Assembly (NCBI GenBank): GCA_026874595.1
Contig: CM049318.1
Span: forward strand, 12,071,241 to 12,135,240
Direction of reading: 5' to 3'
DNA length: 64,000 nt
Source: Sipunculus nudus
Lineage: Eukaryota; Annelida; Sipuncula; Golfingiida; Sipunculidae
Positions 24,141-36,500 of this stretch are shown here, piece after piece (the first letter of the stretch is position 1; the number at the start of each line of letters is the position of its first letter). Below the pieces are notes generated by a model, which searched no databases, had not been told where the DNA came from, and worked only from the letters and a program-made list of their open reading frames with translations. Made by a program: the position numbers and the translations under genes.

Positions 24141-25392
24141 ACAAGGGACCTATATAGGGTCACGGCGCTCAGCTGTTATATAAGTTAAAAAAATATGATT
24201 TTGAAATGAGGCATTTGCTGGTTTTGTTTGGAAATAAATATAAGCTGTATTATGAGTTGTTAGTGTTAAGCTTATGTATGATTTTGATAGTTTCTTTGGA
24301 GACAGGGAAGAGATTGATTTCATTTATTTTATTAACAAATGGAGTGCCACTGTCATAGAGATTTTGACTTGGCCATATAACTGATAACTAAACCATACAT
24401 GTGCATTTTTTTATGAAATTTTCTATGTTAGAGCACCGTCAAATGGTCACTAGAATATCAGCAGAAGCTGACAAAAGCCCTCAGCCAAAAGAACAGTGTT
24501 TAGAGGTAGTAACAGTAACAAGTACTAAATATCTGTTCTCACATGGATGTATATCCGTACATGTCTCAGTTATAAATTTAAAATGGAGAGGTATGCACCA
24601 TGATTCATAACAATCCACCAAATGCTTCCTGAAAAATAAGCTTCTAAGTTTTATTCTATTACAAGCTATGTGACCTTGAAAAGTAGGTCAAGGTCACCCA
24701 TCTTAGAACTGGACCAAGATTTTGTCGATATACATCTTCACCAAAGAAATAAAATTCCTATTGTGAATCCTTTTAGAGATATCCTGCTCACAAGGCCAAA
24801 GTTGAAAAATTTAAGAAAAATTCATTAAAAATCAGAAATTGCAGGTGGCACCCCTAAACTTGTGCAGCAGTTACAGACCATCAGTCCCTATGATCATAGT
24901 AAGTATTGTGAAAATCCACCCAATGGTTCCTGAGAAATAAGCTTCTAAATGTTTTTTCTATAATCAGCTATAAAATGTAGAAAAATAGGTCAAGGTCACC
25001 CATCTTCGAACTTGACCGAGATTTTGTCAATGTACATCTTCACCGAAAAAATAAAATTCCTACGGTGAATCCTTTTAGAGATATCCTGCTCACAAGCCCA
25101 AAGTTGAAAAATCCAATAAAAATTCATTAAAAATCAGAAATTGTAGGTGGCGCCCCAAAACTTGTGTAGCAGGTTCAGATTATCAGTCCCAATAATCATA
25201 GTAAGTTTTGTGAAAATCCACACAATGGTTCCTGAGTAATAAGCATCTAAGTGTTTTTCTAAATAAAATTCTGACGGTGAATCCTTTTCAAGATATCCCG
25301 CTCACAAGGTAAAAGTTAACGGACGCCGGACGGACGGACAGACAGCTTGGGTGACGACAATAGCCCATCAGCCTAAGGGCTGAGGGCTAAAA
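24141..25392. mobile_element. Palindrome/hairpin-ended repeat, copy 1 (composite)
   Basis: The left end (acaagggacc, ggtcacggcgctcagctg) and about 250 bases after it match 39912-40156 closely. The right end is a hairpin: tagcccatcagcc pairs imperfectly with gggctgagggct, followed by aaaa and preceded by cggacggacggacagac. Two degenerate internal modules start at about 24660 and 24960 (ggtcaaggtcacccatctt, cctgctcacaag). Part of a 179-bp array unit appears at about 24393-24445, so this may be two adjacent insertions rather than one element. Confidence 0.5.
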
Positions 25393-25790
25393 AGTAGGTC
25401 AACTGGGACAAAACGTGAACTCGATCTGTAATTGGTCATTATCTGCCCACACACCAAAAATCAGGCCAATATCTGCAGGTATTGCGAAGAAAAGTCTGTA
25501 CAAGTGTATTTGTCATGAAAATTTATATTTAACATGAAATTTTATGTTCAGGAGCAGTAAAATGGTCAAAAGTAGGTCAACTGGGACGAAACGCGAACTC
25601 GATCTGTAACTGGTCTATATCTGCCCACACACCAAAAAAAGTCTGTACATGTGTATCTGTCATGAATATTTCTATTTCAAGTTTATGAAATTTTCTAAGT
25701 TAAGGAGGCGTAAAACGTTCAAAAGTAGGTCAACCGGGAAGAAACGCAAACTCGATCTGTAACTGGTCATTATCTTAAACACTAGAAACA
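25393..25790. repeat. 179-bp tandem repeat, right part
   Basis: ctcgatctgta occurs at 25420, 25598 (178 apart) and 25751 (153 apart). It has the same flanking phrases as the left part, including tctgcccacacacc and caggagcagtaaaatggtcaaa. Confidence 0.8.
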
Positions 25791-27034
25791 GTAAATACTC
25801 AATGTTCCAAAGACTCCTAATTATTAAGGTGCAAAATTAAAGGTCCCTGGATAATTTAGTTAGTTAAATATTCATCAAATAAAACCCACTAACCTTGGTT
25901 GAGCAAAGTTGTCTTTCAGTCATTTTGACTTCAATTTTACTTTAATTTAATACAGTTCAATTGTGTCAACCTGCCTTTTTTGGTACAATTTTCAGAAAGC
26001 TTATATTTTTGTATAATCTAATAGACTTTGCATGATAGCAGGCTTGACTAAATTTCAGGACATTTCAATTTAAGTGTCCACCTGCCCTTTTTTAGATAAT
26101 TTACTGAAAATTTATTTTTTTGTATAATCTGATGTATCAGGTATGGATGTTTATTTCCATGAAATTATATAGCTGTAAAAATGTTTAGATTTGCATGTGA
26201 TAATGAAGTGATTTTTTCTGTCATTACTGGAGTATCTCAAAAATGCTTCTCAGACAAAACATTAACTGGGTCCTGGAAGACAAGCATTTTGTTCTCTTGT
26301 AATTATGTCAATTATGTTAATTATGTTAACATCTAATCTCCTTCTCAAAACTTATTTTATTTTCCAGATATGAAAACACTAAAATAAAGCCAGGTGGACA
26401 TGCAGACATGGGACGTGATGTTCAAAAACTAAGACTGAGCATAACCAGTAAAAGAATGGTACAAGGCGAAAGAGACTGAGATTATACTAAATTGAATAAT
26501 ACTGAAAACAGACCCTATCAAAAACAATATCTTTTAAAATTTTTATCAAAATGTATCTGTGTGATGAAAATGTTCCTGAGAGTCCTGCTAGAGAGCAAAG
26601 GTTTTGGACAAATTCTGGAATTGTGAGAAGCAATACGGCTGGAGCTCTATAAAAACTGGCTTTACACAACAATGCTCAGCTGATGTTATATAATACATCA
26701 ATTTAAGTCACCAGAAGAGTGAAGAGCCTGAAATCAAGGACTGAACAAGGTTACAGTTTCAAAAGCAGCTACCAAGTATGACAAGAAGTACTGGTACATA
26801 CACTGATCATAAAAAGGTAAAGAAATCCAGAAATACACTACACAAAAAGTAGACCAGATAAAACAGAAGACAAAGCATGTTCTGTTATATAATGTCAGCC
26901 TGAACATAGGGTGAGGTCAGTTCAACTGGGATGAAATACACAGGAGGATAAAGACTAGACTGCTGAAGCAAAGAATAATCAAGTCATGTAGACTCAAGCA
27001 GAGAATCATCAACATCTAAAGAACCTTACATAGA

Positions 27035-27155
27035 ATGGGGAAAAAATACCCTTACATAAAACAGATAATAAAAATACCCTTACATAGAATGGAAAAATAC
27101 CCTTACATAGACTGGAAAAAAATACCCTTACATAAAAATGAAAAAAAATACCTTA
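27035..27155. repeat. AT-rich tandem mini-repeat
   Basis: The phrase aaaatacccttacata recurs five times at roughly 25-32 base spacing with variable A-runs between copies. Confidence 0.75.
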
Positions 27156-28114
27156 AAGGATTTATTGGCAGGTTAGAAAAATAAAATTTTATAAATGCAC
27201 AGAACAAGAAAATTTTCTATACAAGGCCATCATCTGCAAATAGAACCAAAAGTTTATAGTCCCATAGTTTACTGGAACCTGTGCATGGCTGTAGCTTCAT
27301 TACTATGGTTTCAAAGTCATTACGCTCTGCACAGAAAGAAGCCTGCCTTGTCGAATTAATGACTGCTTTGCTGTTGTTAATCTAAACATTTAAACGTTTC
27401 AGCCATCATCCACATTGTATATACTGCTTACTAATGTTTTCTCATATCAGAAGTTATATACTCAATTATAAGTCATCCATTAAATGTTAAAACCAACACC
27501 CACACAGCATGCTGCTAACATCTGTGCTCTCATCAAAACTGCTCGGTACTTGGTGCTTGGTGACCATTAAAGTCCTGAGGCTTGAGAGAGGTTAGCTTCT
27601 GATTCCAAGATCTCAATGATTATTAAATGATCACCAACTTCATTAAAAAGGTCAGCCATGATGGATTGTATCATTTCTGCAGAGTTTACTCAGGGAATCC
27701 ATCATAAGATATCATAATCAGAGCCACATGATCAGCGAGAACAAATGATGTCATAAAAAACATAACATCCATTACTGTCCCCTCTCTCCTTTTCTTTTCT
27801 TTCCTTTTCTTTCGATCAGCTCTTGTCAAGCCTGGCTTCAGTTTGATGAACGACCTTGTTAGTCCATCCTTTATAACAATTCCTGCAAACCATGTAGGGA
27901 GAGTGCCCCTTGCATGTTTGGAGGCTATTTGTGCTACCGGCTGCACCGCCTAATGGAAAACAAACCATTAGTGAATGAGTGAAAAGTGATGATGGGCATT
28001 CATCACACACTCACGGACTGGACCTCTTTTCACGCTCGGTGGACAAAGTTCAGAGGATCACTAGAGAATTCTTTTCCTGTAGAGTTACAACACTTGGGAT
28101 CATGAAGTGACAAC

Positions 28115-28640
28115 AATGGCTGTTTTAATATACCGATATATCAATATACATATCGATACGCCACATCATTATGGTAATGGATACACTTTTCATGCTGTAT
28201 TGTCGTACCGATGAAATACAATATGTGTTGATAAATACAGCGAAAATACCCACCTAAAGTACTAAAATAACAAATATTCATTCAGCAAAATCTTTTTTTC
28301 TCCATATGTATTTCTACATTTATATGTTGGCATTTAATTTTAAGTATTTTGGTATAATCCACTGGATGAGGAATTAATGTACACATGTCAGTGCATCCAT
28401 GACAAGCCTGCTCATGTGACCAATGATAAATGAATATTACATTTGGTCATCATTATGGTCTTTATTTTATTTTTTTTTTTACAAAATTCTTTATCCATAG
28501 AGCTTTTAAAAAAAAAATTAGAAAAATAAAACACAAAGGAAAACAAAGCGTATAGTCATTATGTATATCGGGTATCTATTTCAGTGTATCATAATACATA
28601 TTGTACCTGAACAGGCTCACCAATACCCAGCCCTAGTGAC
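28115..28640. mobile_element. Possible degraded MITE
   Basis: The right edge, read on the minus strand, begins ctagggctgggtattggtga, a style of terminus common in hAT-like MITEs. At both sides there are ATATCGATA/CGATATAC-type phrases in opposite orientations. No clear left terminal match or target duplication was found, so this is tentative. Confidence 0.25.
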
Positions 28641-28954
28641 AACACACCAGACTCACCTGTTGTAACACATTGGCTTAATGACTGAGTTATGAAATTCAGG
28701 ACCAAACTGATATTATGCATAAGGTATCAAATGTAGATCAAAAGTAATAGTGTACAGAAGTCAAGACCTAAAACATATAGGATTAAAGATGCATAATATA
28801 AAGAGCTGAGGATCAAGTTATGAATTATTGGATCACTGACAGAAATATTTATAATGTACAGGGTTGAAGAGGTGTGAATTCAAGAAAAGTCCCCAAAAGA
28901 CCCATAGCCTACCAGCACAGGCTGAGTGATGCTTAAAACAAGCAAATTCATGGA

Positions 28955-29335
28955 ATTTATGTCCTCCGCTTCCGCCTCTTGTTGTACTTCCTTCTTGCCC
29001 AATCAATATGTTTTAGTTTTATTTTCACCTGAAGATGTCTACACTTCATAGTGGCTGTGTTTTAGTTCACTCAAGTTTAGTCATCATTTTTGGTTGTCGC
29101 TTTTGAACCAAATTTTATTTTTTGTTTTTGAGCTGATGAGAATAATTTTTCAGACAGACACTCCAAAACCAACCAAAACCAAGGTATGCATGGAGCAATC
29201 ACTGACCCAAATATGAATGAAATAAGATGATATTAAAGAAAGATATCTTACAGAAATGAAAACCTGATGGATGGACAGACAGACAGACAAACCCAAATTA
29301 ATATCCCCCGTTCCGTAGAAGCAGGGGACAAATAT
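28955..29335. mobile_element. Short element with degenerate terminal inverted repeats
   Basis: The left end atttatgtcctccgcttc is matched by the complement of the right end (atttgtcccctgcttcta), with a few mismatches over about 18 bases. The right end also folds on itself (cccc-gttc-cgtagaagcagggg). A (GACA)n stretch precedes the right end. No open frame: non-autonomous. Confidence 0.5.
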
Positions 29336-29763
29336 ATAGTAAAGGATCAGAGTACATGTAGTGACATAGGAAACAGACCCTCAACAGTATTTAAGAAACT
29401 GAACAAAGAATTTATCGTTTGAATCACTGACAGTCATGATGAAGATGAAGGCATCTAGCAACAAAAGCACATAATTACAATGAAAGTATTAAATTATAAG
29501 CCTTGCCAGCATGTTAATCAGTATGACAGTTCTGTAAACTGTGTTACAGGTGCTCTTTTTATTGTGTGACACGGGCGTAACCCTGTTGTGACACCCTCGC
29601 CGAGCTGTTTGTTACATTCTATGTTTAATCCGTACTGGTTGAACTCTCATTGTCATGTTAGCCTTGGGTTTTCATGTCTGGCGGAGGTCGCGTGATGACC
29701 CTGGTATGGAGGATCCTTAAGACTGTTCGAGAAGTGGAAAATTCTCGGCTTGAGGTGTGAAGG

Positions 29764-29773
29764 TATATAAAGG
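29764..29773 (+). promoter_or_regulatory. TATA box of the solo LTR
   Basis: TATATAAAGG lies about 200 bases inside the LTR start and 360 bases before its poly(A) signal, the expected U3 position. Confidence 0.6.
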
Positions 29774-30126
29774 GGCTGTGTTTTAGAACCACAGAGAGAG
29801 CAGAGCAGATTCCAACACACGCAGAAGCGTGTGTCAGTTTCTAGGACCTTATCCGACGAATGTGGCAATTATAGATTTTCTAAGACTTTCTCCTGGATTT
29901 TGTGCATTTGGACTTCAGTTTACTTTCTGGATTATTACGAGAGCTTTACACTGGACTGTCATTCTCCGAGAGTATACATTTAAAGAACTTATCCTTGTGA
30001 CAGTGTTGGTAACCAGGTACTGTGCACATTATTTTTCTGTGTGATTGTATTGAGTTGTTTTTGTACCGCTGTTTTACTGCATAATTGTATTGATTTAGTG
30101 TATTGTATTGTTAGGGTTGTTTTAAG

Positions 30127-30132
30127 AATAAA
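30127..30132 (+). terminator. Polyadenylation signal of the solo LTR
   Basis: AATAAA lies 77 bases before the LTR end, consistent with the R region. Confidence 0.55.
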
Positions 30133-30209
30133 TTATAGTTATTTGTTAACAAAAAACACTGACTTCTTTATTCATTCTCCTAGCCATATTTATGCTGCCT
30201 GGTGTTACA

Positions 30210-31270
30210 TAATCTGATTTTTTTTTATCTCCGTTACAGAATTTGTGTTCATCACGCATATGTGATCTGTTTATATTACGTTTCGTAACAACTGACCTTT
30301 GACCTTGTGATGTCAAAATCAATAGGATTATTCCTCTATTGGTCAGGGACCCATATCTATAAGAGTCTTAATGCTTTCTTATATACCTGAAATTAAAGAA
30401 TAGCAGATGGGAAAATATTTATGCCAGACTATTCCAATAATTTATATGTCATTTACAAGTTATTGGAGTAATTACATCTGATGACAGATTTTTAATAGAC
30501 GTCTTAAACAGTTTGTGTTAAAAGTATAACTAAAAGTATCTGATACAAGGGAATAAGGAGAAAATGAATGGTATCAAAAAGTTATAACAGATGATACATT
30601 GATCAATAATAATTGATTAGACGACCAAGTATTTAAGCATAGAGCTGCAGAATCACCAAATAACCAAAGTTTTAATACATAGACTGAAGGATTTATACTG
30701 TTAAGGACACAAGGGATTTATTTCCTAGTATCAAACAGTTAATACACTTGATGAAAGATTCACAATAAACAAGTACAGTTGATTATTATGGTTGACTGAT
30801 GATATGTAAAACACAGGGCTACAAGTTTGAAATTTGTCATTCTGAAGACTTGTTGTAGATTGAAAATGGACATCCATAACAAATAATATAAAATGTTTAT
30901 AATATATAGGGTCAGAGAGTTATTAAACATGGGTTTAGAGACTAATAATACATGGGATTAGAGAGTTTTGTTATTCAATGTTTTAATACATGGGACTGAA
31001 TATTTATAATACATAAAACTAAAGATTTATAATGTAGCATACTGGAGAGAACATTATAATGGGTGGATAAAGAACCTATCAAAAACCTATCCCTTTTCAC
31101 TTTTGCATTTCATACTTAGCTATGTTGTAAATATAGATCTAAAAGGATACTGTTTTCATGTATTACATGCATTTCCACTTAAGATACTGGTCTTATAGAC
31201 CAGATATATAAGTTTTATTATAAGGGGTGTCTTTCTAGGTCGGTGCCGTATATCAAAAGATTGATCAATA
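30210..31270. other. AT-rich non-coding interval
   Basis: Nothing is supported. It starts with a dispersed-repeat phrase (gacctttgaccttgtgatgtc and what follows, about 30293-30370) that has a cousin at about 58395-58460. Confidence 0.35.
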
Positions 31271-31678
31271 CTGGCTTCTTTGGCTCAGAGGTAGAGAGCA
31301 GGACTCAAAGCCGGGAAATTGTGAGTTTGAATCTCAGCTGAGGCGGTCAGATTTTTCACAGTTTGCCCAATCCCAGGCTGAGCACTCTGCAGGCAGAGGA
31401 AGGTTGTGCCCAATGGCCCTGTTTCACTCAAAAACCAGTGAGTCTTTTAGGGTTTCCTAAGTGGTGTGACCCAGTCATGGGGATGATTACAAACCCAGGG
31501 AATACAGTCACTGGGCCTGGTTAAACACCAGGATGAAAAATGACAGGAAGCTTGTGATAATGCCCAGCTGTCATGTAGTCCAACACCAGAATGAAATTCT
31601 GCAGATGTACATATACCTAAGAGTTGAGCTAGCATTATAAAATAGAGGCGATGACCTCCGAAAAAAATATATAAAAAC
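31271..31678 (+). mobile_element. tRNA-derived SINE
   Basis: The head carries an RNA polymerase III A box (tggctcagaggtagag, 31281-31296) and a B-box-like phrase (gagtttgaatctc, about 31323-31335). A body follows that is shared with the copies at 60767-61148 and 16050-16305 (gagcactctgcaggcag, aaggttgtgcccaa, acaaacccaggg, gggcctggttaa, gcagatgtacatatac). An A-rich tail (aaaaaaatatataaaaac) ends it. It is non-autonomous; mobilisation by a LINE partner is established for SINEs generally, but the partner here is unknown. Confidence 0.85.
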
Positions 31679-31874
31679 AAGGCCTACAGGCCTAATGCAA
31701 ACCTGTGCAATGGGATATACACCTGGTATATTGCTTCAATGCTGGACCATTACTTTTCAAGTACATGTGTAACATGTATATGAACAATTAATTAATGCAA
31801 GTACTAAACATTTTAAACAAGAACCAATTACACAAACATCACTGCTGAAATTCTAGCATGGGTGCATACAACAC

Positions 31875-32948
31875 AACAAGTGACCCATGGGTCATGACGC
31901 TCAGCCGACTGACATGTTTATAATATGTCCTTGCACAGACAACTAATTAAGATAGGTGGCATCATTGTTCATGCATATTAGCTTAAGTTCATCAAGACCC
32001 ATAAGCACAATAAATCTGATGACAATCCAACCAGCCTTTCATGAGGAATCTGGCAATTTGTGTGTATTTTGCATGATTTCTGGGGTGCTCAAACATACCC
32101 CAAAACTCTGAGAATCTAGATCACTGTGACCCAATTTCAGGTTTCTGGGGAGAACATTTGAGGAACTCTCAGGATGTCAGGTTTCTGGGCCCATTGGTTA
32201 TGATTTGTGCCATACTTTGGTATCAAGCTCACAGGTTTTGGGTAACAAAGACCTAATTCCAAGTTTCCAAGGAGACTTTTAATGGGCCTCCCAGCATGTC
32301 AAGAAAGAAGATTCCAGGCCCAGTGTTTGCAATTTGAGCTCTGTTAACAGATCACGGCATCTTTAAAGGTCTCAAAATAGAGAAAAAAAATCAAATTTTT
32401 ATTATACGGGGGGGGGGGGGGGGGGGGGAGGTACTTCAGAGCCCCATAGCTGGAAGAATATGGGTAACAGAGACCTAATTCCAGGTTTCCAAGAAGACCT
32501 TTCATTGACATCTCTGGATGTAAAGTGAGAAAATTCCAGGTCCAGTAGTTACAATTTGTGCCCTGTTAATAGATGATGGCATCTTTTGAGGTCTCAAAAT
32601 ATAGAAAAAATCAGGTGGCGCCACCAGTCTGCAGAAACTGATGATACGCTCCTTGATCAATATCCGTTCAAAGAATCATGTTGATCAATGCATTAGTTGT
32701 TCAGATATCTGAGCTTTTGTATCAAAATTTCATTTTTCTGGGGGGTACTTCGGAACCCCATAGCTTGAAGAATATTGGTAACAGAGACCTAATTCCAGAA
32801 TTCCATGGAGATTTTTCATGGACCTCTCTGGATGTAAAGTGAGAAAATTCCAGGTCAAGTGGTTATGATTTGTGCCTTGTTAACGGGTGCCCGGACGGAC
32901 AAAGAGTGATCGCTATAGCTCAGATGACTTACAGTCAGCTGAGCTAAA
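31875..32948. mobile_element. Palindrome/hairpin-ended repeat, copy 2
   Basis: The left end has a 14-base perfect palindrome (tgacccatgggtca, 31881-31894) followed by gacgctcagccg. The right end has cggacggac followed by the hairpin tagctcagatgactta / agtcagctgagct and aaaat. Internally, the phrase gacctaattccag with its surroundings (tccatggagact, ggatgtaaagtgagaaaattcc, gatttgtgcc) is repeated about four times between 32100 and 32880. No open frame. Confidence 0.6.
32408..32428. repeat. Uninterrupted G21 homopolymer
   Basis: Twenty-one consecutive G residues lie inside copy 2 of the hairpin-ended repeat. The related segment near 32738 has only ctggggggtac, so this run expanded locally. It is capable of G-quadruplex formation and is also a likely sequencing-error site. 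Confidence 0.9.
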
Positions 32949-33559
32949 ATGATTGTAGCTGGCACCACCAGTCCTGTATACGCTATCAGAGATGTATACA
33001 TATACCCAATTTAAGGCTGATATATCAAACCCCTTCTGAGAAATAAACAAGGCCATACACTGTGCAAAAATTATTTAAGGTGGTGCCACCAGTCTTGTAT
33101 ACAACAAAGCTATCTGATATGTATAAATATGTCCAATTTCAGGCTGATATATCAAATTCCTTTGGTTAGATAAGCAGGCACATACACTGTGCAAGTCATT
33201 TTAGGTCTTCTGAACTAGAAAGCCATCAAAGACACATAGACAGGTCAAAATATCAGGCAAATATATCAAACTTCTCTTTAGTTTGATGCAAGGGGCTGAC
33301 CAGGCTTAGGTGAGAAAGGTAGTTGAGTGAACTGTGACAAATTGCTGGCTCAAGCTATTGCACTGGGTGAACTCTTGACCTGCACCTGGCTGCACTGAGT
33401 GAACTTTTGACTGTACCTGGGTGCACTGAGTGAACTCTTGACCTGTTGCATAATTTGACACAGTTTGCAGTCTGCCAAAGCTATAAATAGATCCAGACTG
33501 ACCTTTGGCTTGTTGCCTAATCTAAAATAGTTTGCAGTCTGCCAAGCTATTTATAGATA
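32949..33559. repeat. Cluster of short direct repeats
   Basis: ggtg(c/g)caccaccagtc-type phrases with gctgatatatcaaa recur at about 32960-33060 and 33078-33160. gcactgagtgaactcttgac-type phrases occur three times at about 33360-33445, and gcagtctgccaaagctataaatagat-type phrases twice (33466, 33531). These are separate small duplications next to the mobile element. Confidence 0.65.
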
Positions 33560-36500
33560 CAGACAATTTTGGCCTGTTGGTAAATCTGTTTACATATACT
33601 GAAAGATTTTGGCTACAATACTTTTTTTTCAAGCTGACATATTCGTAAGATTTTTTATCAAAATGTTAATGAATAATAAAAGATGCAGTCCTTTCATAGT
33701 TAAAGGTCCAATAATTCTGCCAAAAATCATTTCAGTAAACTTGAACAAAGGCCTTCTTAGAATCATTTTTGGGCAATGTCACAGAAGTTGAAACAATTTT
33801 GCACAAGAACGCTATTTCAGCCCTCAGTTTGAAATACTGGTAGGCTTACTAATGGCCACAAGACTAACTTCAGCTATCTATGACTCGACCAAAAATCAAT
33901 GAACACAATCTATTCTTATACAATTGAAAGAACCCTACCCAAGGATAATTCTTTTGAAAAAATTCACGAATTAGCTTGACAGTTTTATCATAAAATATTT
34001 TTAAATTGAAATAGGCTAAAAAGAATGATGTTTATGTCAATAAAAGAACAGGTCTATGTAGGAGACGCCACAAAAATTTTAATTTCAAATATGAGTCATG
34101 TGACCAACATTTGCACAAAACTTGGGTTTTCTAGCACTTATAGTTTCTGAGATGGTTATGTTACTATGTTTACTTTACCAAATGACTAAGTTCAAATTCC
34201 TGATACTTGGCCAAAATTTATCAAACCAAAAACCTGATCAAAATTAACAGAGCTCATCTCTGGAATCATTTCTGTGAAATATTGAGCAATTTAGCTGGAC
34301 AGTTTTAGTGAAGAAGATTTTTATATGTTATAGCTTTTTCCTTATAAACTCTTATAAGAGCTTTTTTTGCATAAAATTTGGTGATTCTAGCTCCAACAGT
34401 TTTTGAGATAGCATGGGTTAACGTATGGATGACGGCCGACAGATGTAGCTGCGCAATTGCATTAGCTCACAGGTTCCCTAATAGGAGTAACATGCATCAT
34501 TTTCAGTAAATTCTCAAAACCTAGAGCGACTCTTTTAAAAACAGAGTGATTTGTACTGCCAAGATACAAATATATACTTGTGACCATACTGATCCCAACC
34601 ATTGAATATCATAACATGTTCTGATCGATTAAATTCTGCGGTCCAGATTCCAATATTCCTATTTTAATTCTGGATAATGTTGCTTGGCAACTGAGAAGAG
34701 AGGAACCTTTCTTAATCTCTGTGTTCCTGCACAAGGAAGCAGGGGACCTTCCCTTAAATAAATTGTTCACTGGCTGGACTTTACAAAGGTGACTTTTTAC
34801 CAGTCCTGACTGTGTGCGATGGTATAATTTGTTCTAAGATAAGCTAGTTCTTCCCGTGCCTGCGTGAGAGATGACATTCTCCAGTCAGATGATACAAAAT
34901 ATCAACCTGCTGGCCCGTGTGTCCTTTCCTGCCACCATAAAGCAAACTTACGTGTTATATACTTGTGCCACACATCCCCTAAATCTCATTCTGTGGTCTG
35001 CTTATACTGTGTTTTGTGCCCAGATTTCCTACAAATCCTCAAACACCGGAAAATGGACGGGATCTGTAAATCAAAACCTCTGATACTGAGACTCCTTGGC
35101 GGGACTGAAAACAATTTTTATCATACATTGATTTGAGCTAATATCTCCTTGGCAGAAAAAGCATCAGCTACACCAGTTTTGCTTAAATGACCACACAAAT
35201 AGTAATTTCCGCTGGTGAGGCAAAGTTGAATGATCGCCCCAACCGTGGTCCCCGGGAAATTACTCCCATTTCTCTCTGAATTTCACTTGAAACATTCATT
35301 GTTGGATATACAATCATTTTTCAAGTCTCTCTTGCTTCAATATGAAGTGCACAAGCAACAAATTTTTATGTTAGTCATTTTGCAGCAGAAATGAGGTGTC
35401 ACTGAAAGCGGATCCCATATTACGTGTGTCAATTTTGAGCACTTGTCAACAAGATTTATAAAGGAAGCAAAATAAAAGCCATCCAGTATAGAAATATGCT
35501 ACAAAGATTTTAAAGTAAGCCTTGTTATTTTCATTGAATGAGCCACTCCAAGAAAAAAAAAGTTTAATTATTAAAGTGATTTTTTTCTTATTGTAAATAC
35601 AGCCAAAATTAATTTTTTGACATAATTTCCATCACAACAGAAATGATTGATTTTAATTAGCATGATTGTTCTTGCTTTTCATTGTAAATTAACACATTTT
35701 TTAACAGTGATTATTAGCATTTTTGATACCTTTTATATGCAAACAGTTTTTTCACAGTTTTTGTGTTGGTATTCATGCTTGTTTTTGGTAGTTAACATTT
35801 AAGACAATTCAGGATTTATTTTTTAATTCTGGTAATATTACATTTTTTTACTTCTTTTAAATAACTGTTCTAAATTTATATATTAATTGTATAATATTAC
35901 CAATGGCATATTCTTCTGTTACTGTAAAGAGGACTTTATTGTGGGTTTTTTTTTAATCACAGCCAATGATGAAAGATTTTGATTACAACATGTTTTTCTT
36001 TACCATAAGTTTTTATACAATGAAATGAAAAATAATTAGAACTTAAATCAAACAAAAGTCCATGTACAGGCAGACTGAATCAAAAGCATTAGAAACTTTC
36101 ACACAGAACAAAAAAAAAAACATTTAAATTAAAAAACTTAATTCCTCAAGATTCACTGACAACATGCACATTCAGACTACATGCAGTCAAACAAGTCTGA
36201 CGTTGTGATCTTTAATGTCTCTGGTTTAGGACCAGGTATTAGACCTATTACCAGTAAGTAAAGAACTTTCTTTTTCTGTCTCATACACATATATATTTTG
36301 TTCTAGTTTCATTAAAGAATGGCAGAAGCCTTCCCTATGTCAATAATATCTCAGTGCTAAACATATAACTTGAAATCTGCTGCTACATCCACCTCTGTAA
36401 ATGTTATTGCTATAAAAAGAGTAAAACACATGGCCTGTGGTTCAAAGTGGACACTGCCGCCGACTGCTTATATATTCATTCAAATCCATTTGTATCCTGT

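Larger units (their letters stand above)
25791..28954. other. Non-coding interval with minor repeats
   Basis: No gene is supported. It contains two related phrases on cctgcctttttt/cacctgcccttttttag (about 25970 and 26087), a five-copy AT-rich mini-repeat at about 27035-27155, a GC-richer island at about 27790-28080 with minus-strand frames that lack splice support, and a possible degraded inverted-repeat transposon around 28115-28640. Confidence 0.35.
29565..30209 (+). mobile_element. Solo LTR of an LTR retrotransposon
   Basis: The 645-base block begins TGTGACAC and ends GTGTTACA, imperfectly complementary TG...CA termini as in LTRs. It contains TATATAAAGG at 29764-29773 (promoter) and AATAAA at 30127-30132, in the order expected for U3-R-U5. 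It is more GC-rich than its flanks. No primer-binding site, gag/pol or second LTR is found near it, so it is a solitary LTR; the class (Ty3/Gypsy-like is likely) is inferred. No clear target duplication is visible. Confidence 0.72.

Noticed and set aside
31271-31350. Possible tRNA gene
   Set aside because: A and B boxes are present, but the sequence does not fold into a full cloverleaf with a 3' acceptor stem and is followed by the SINE body; it is the SINE head.
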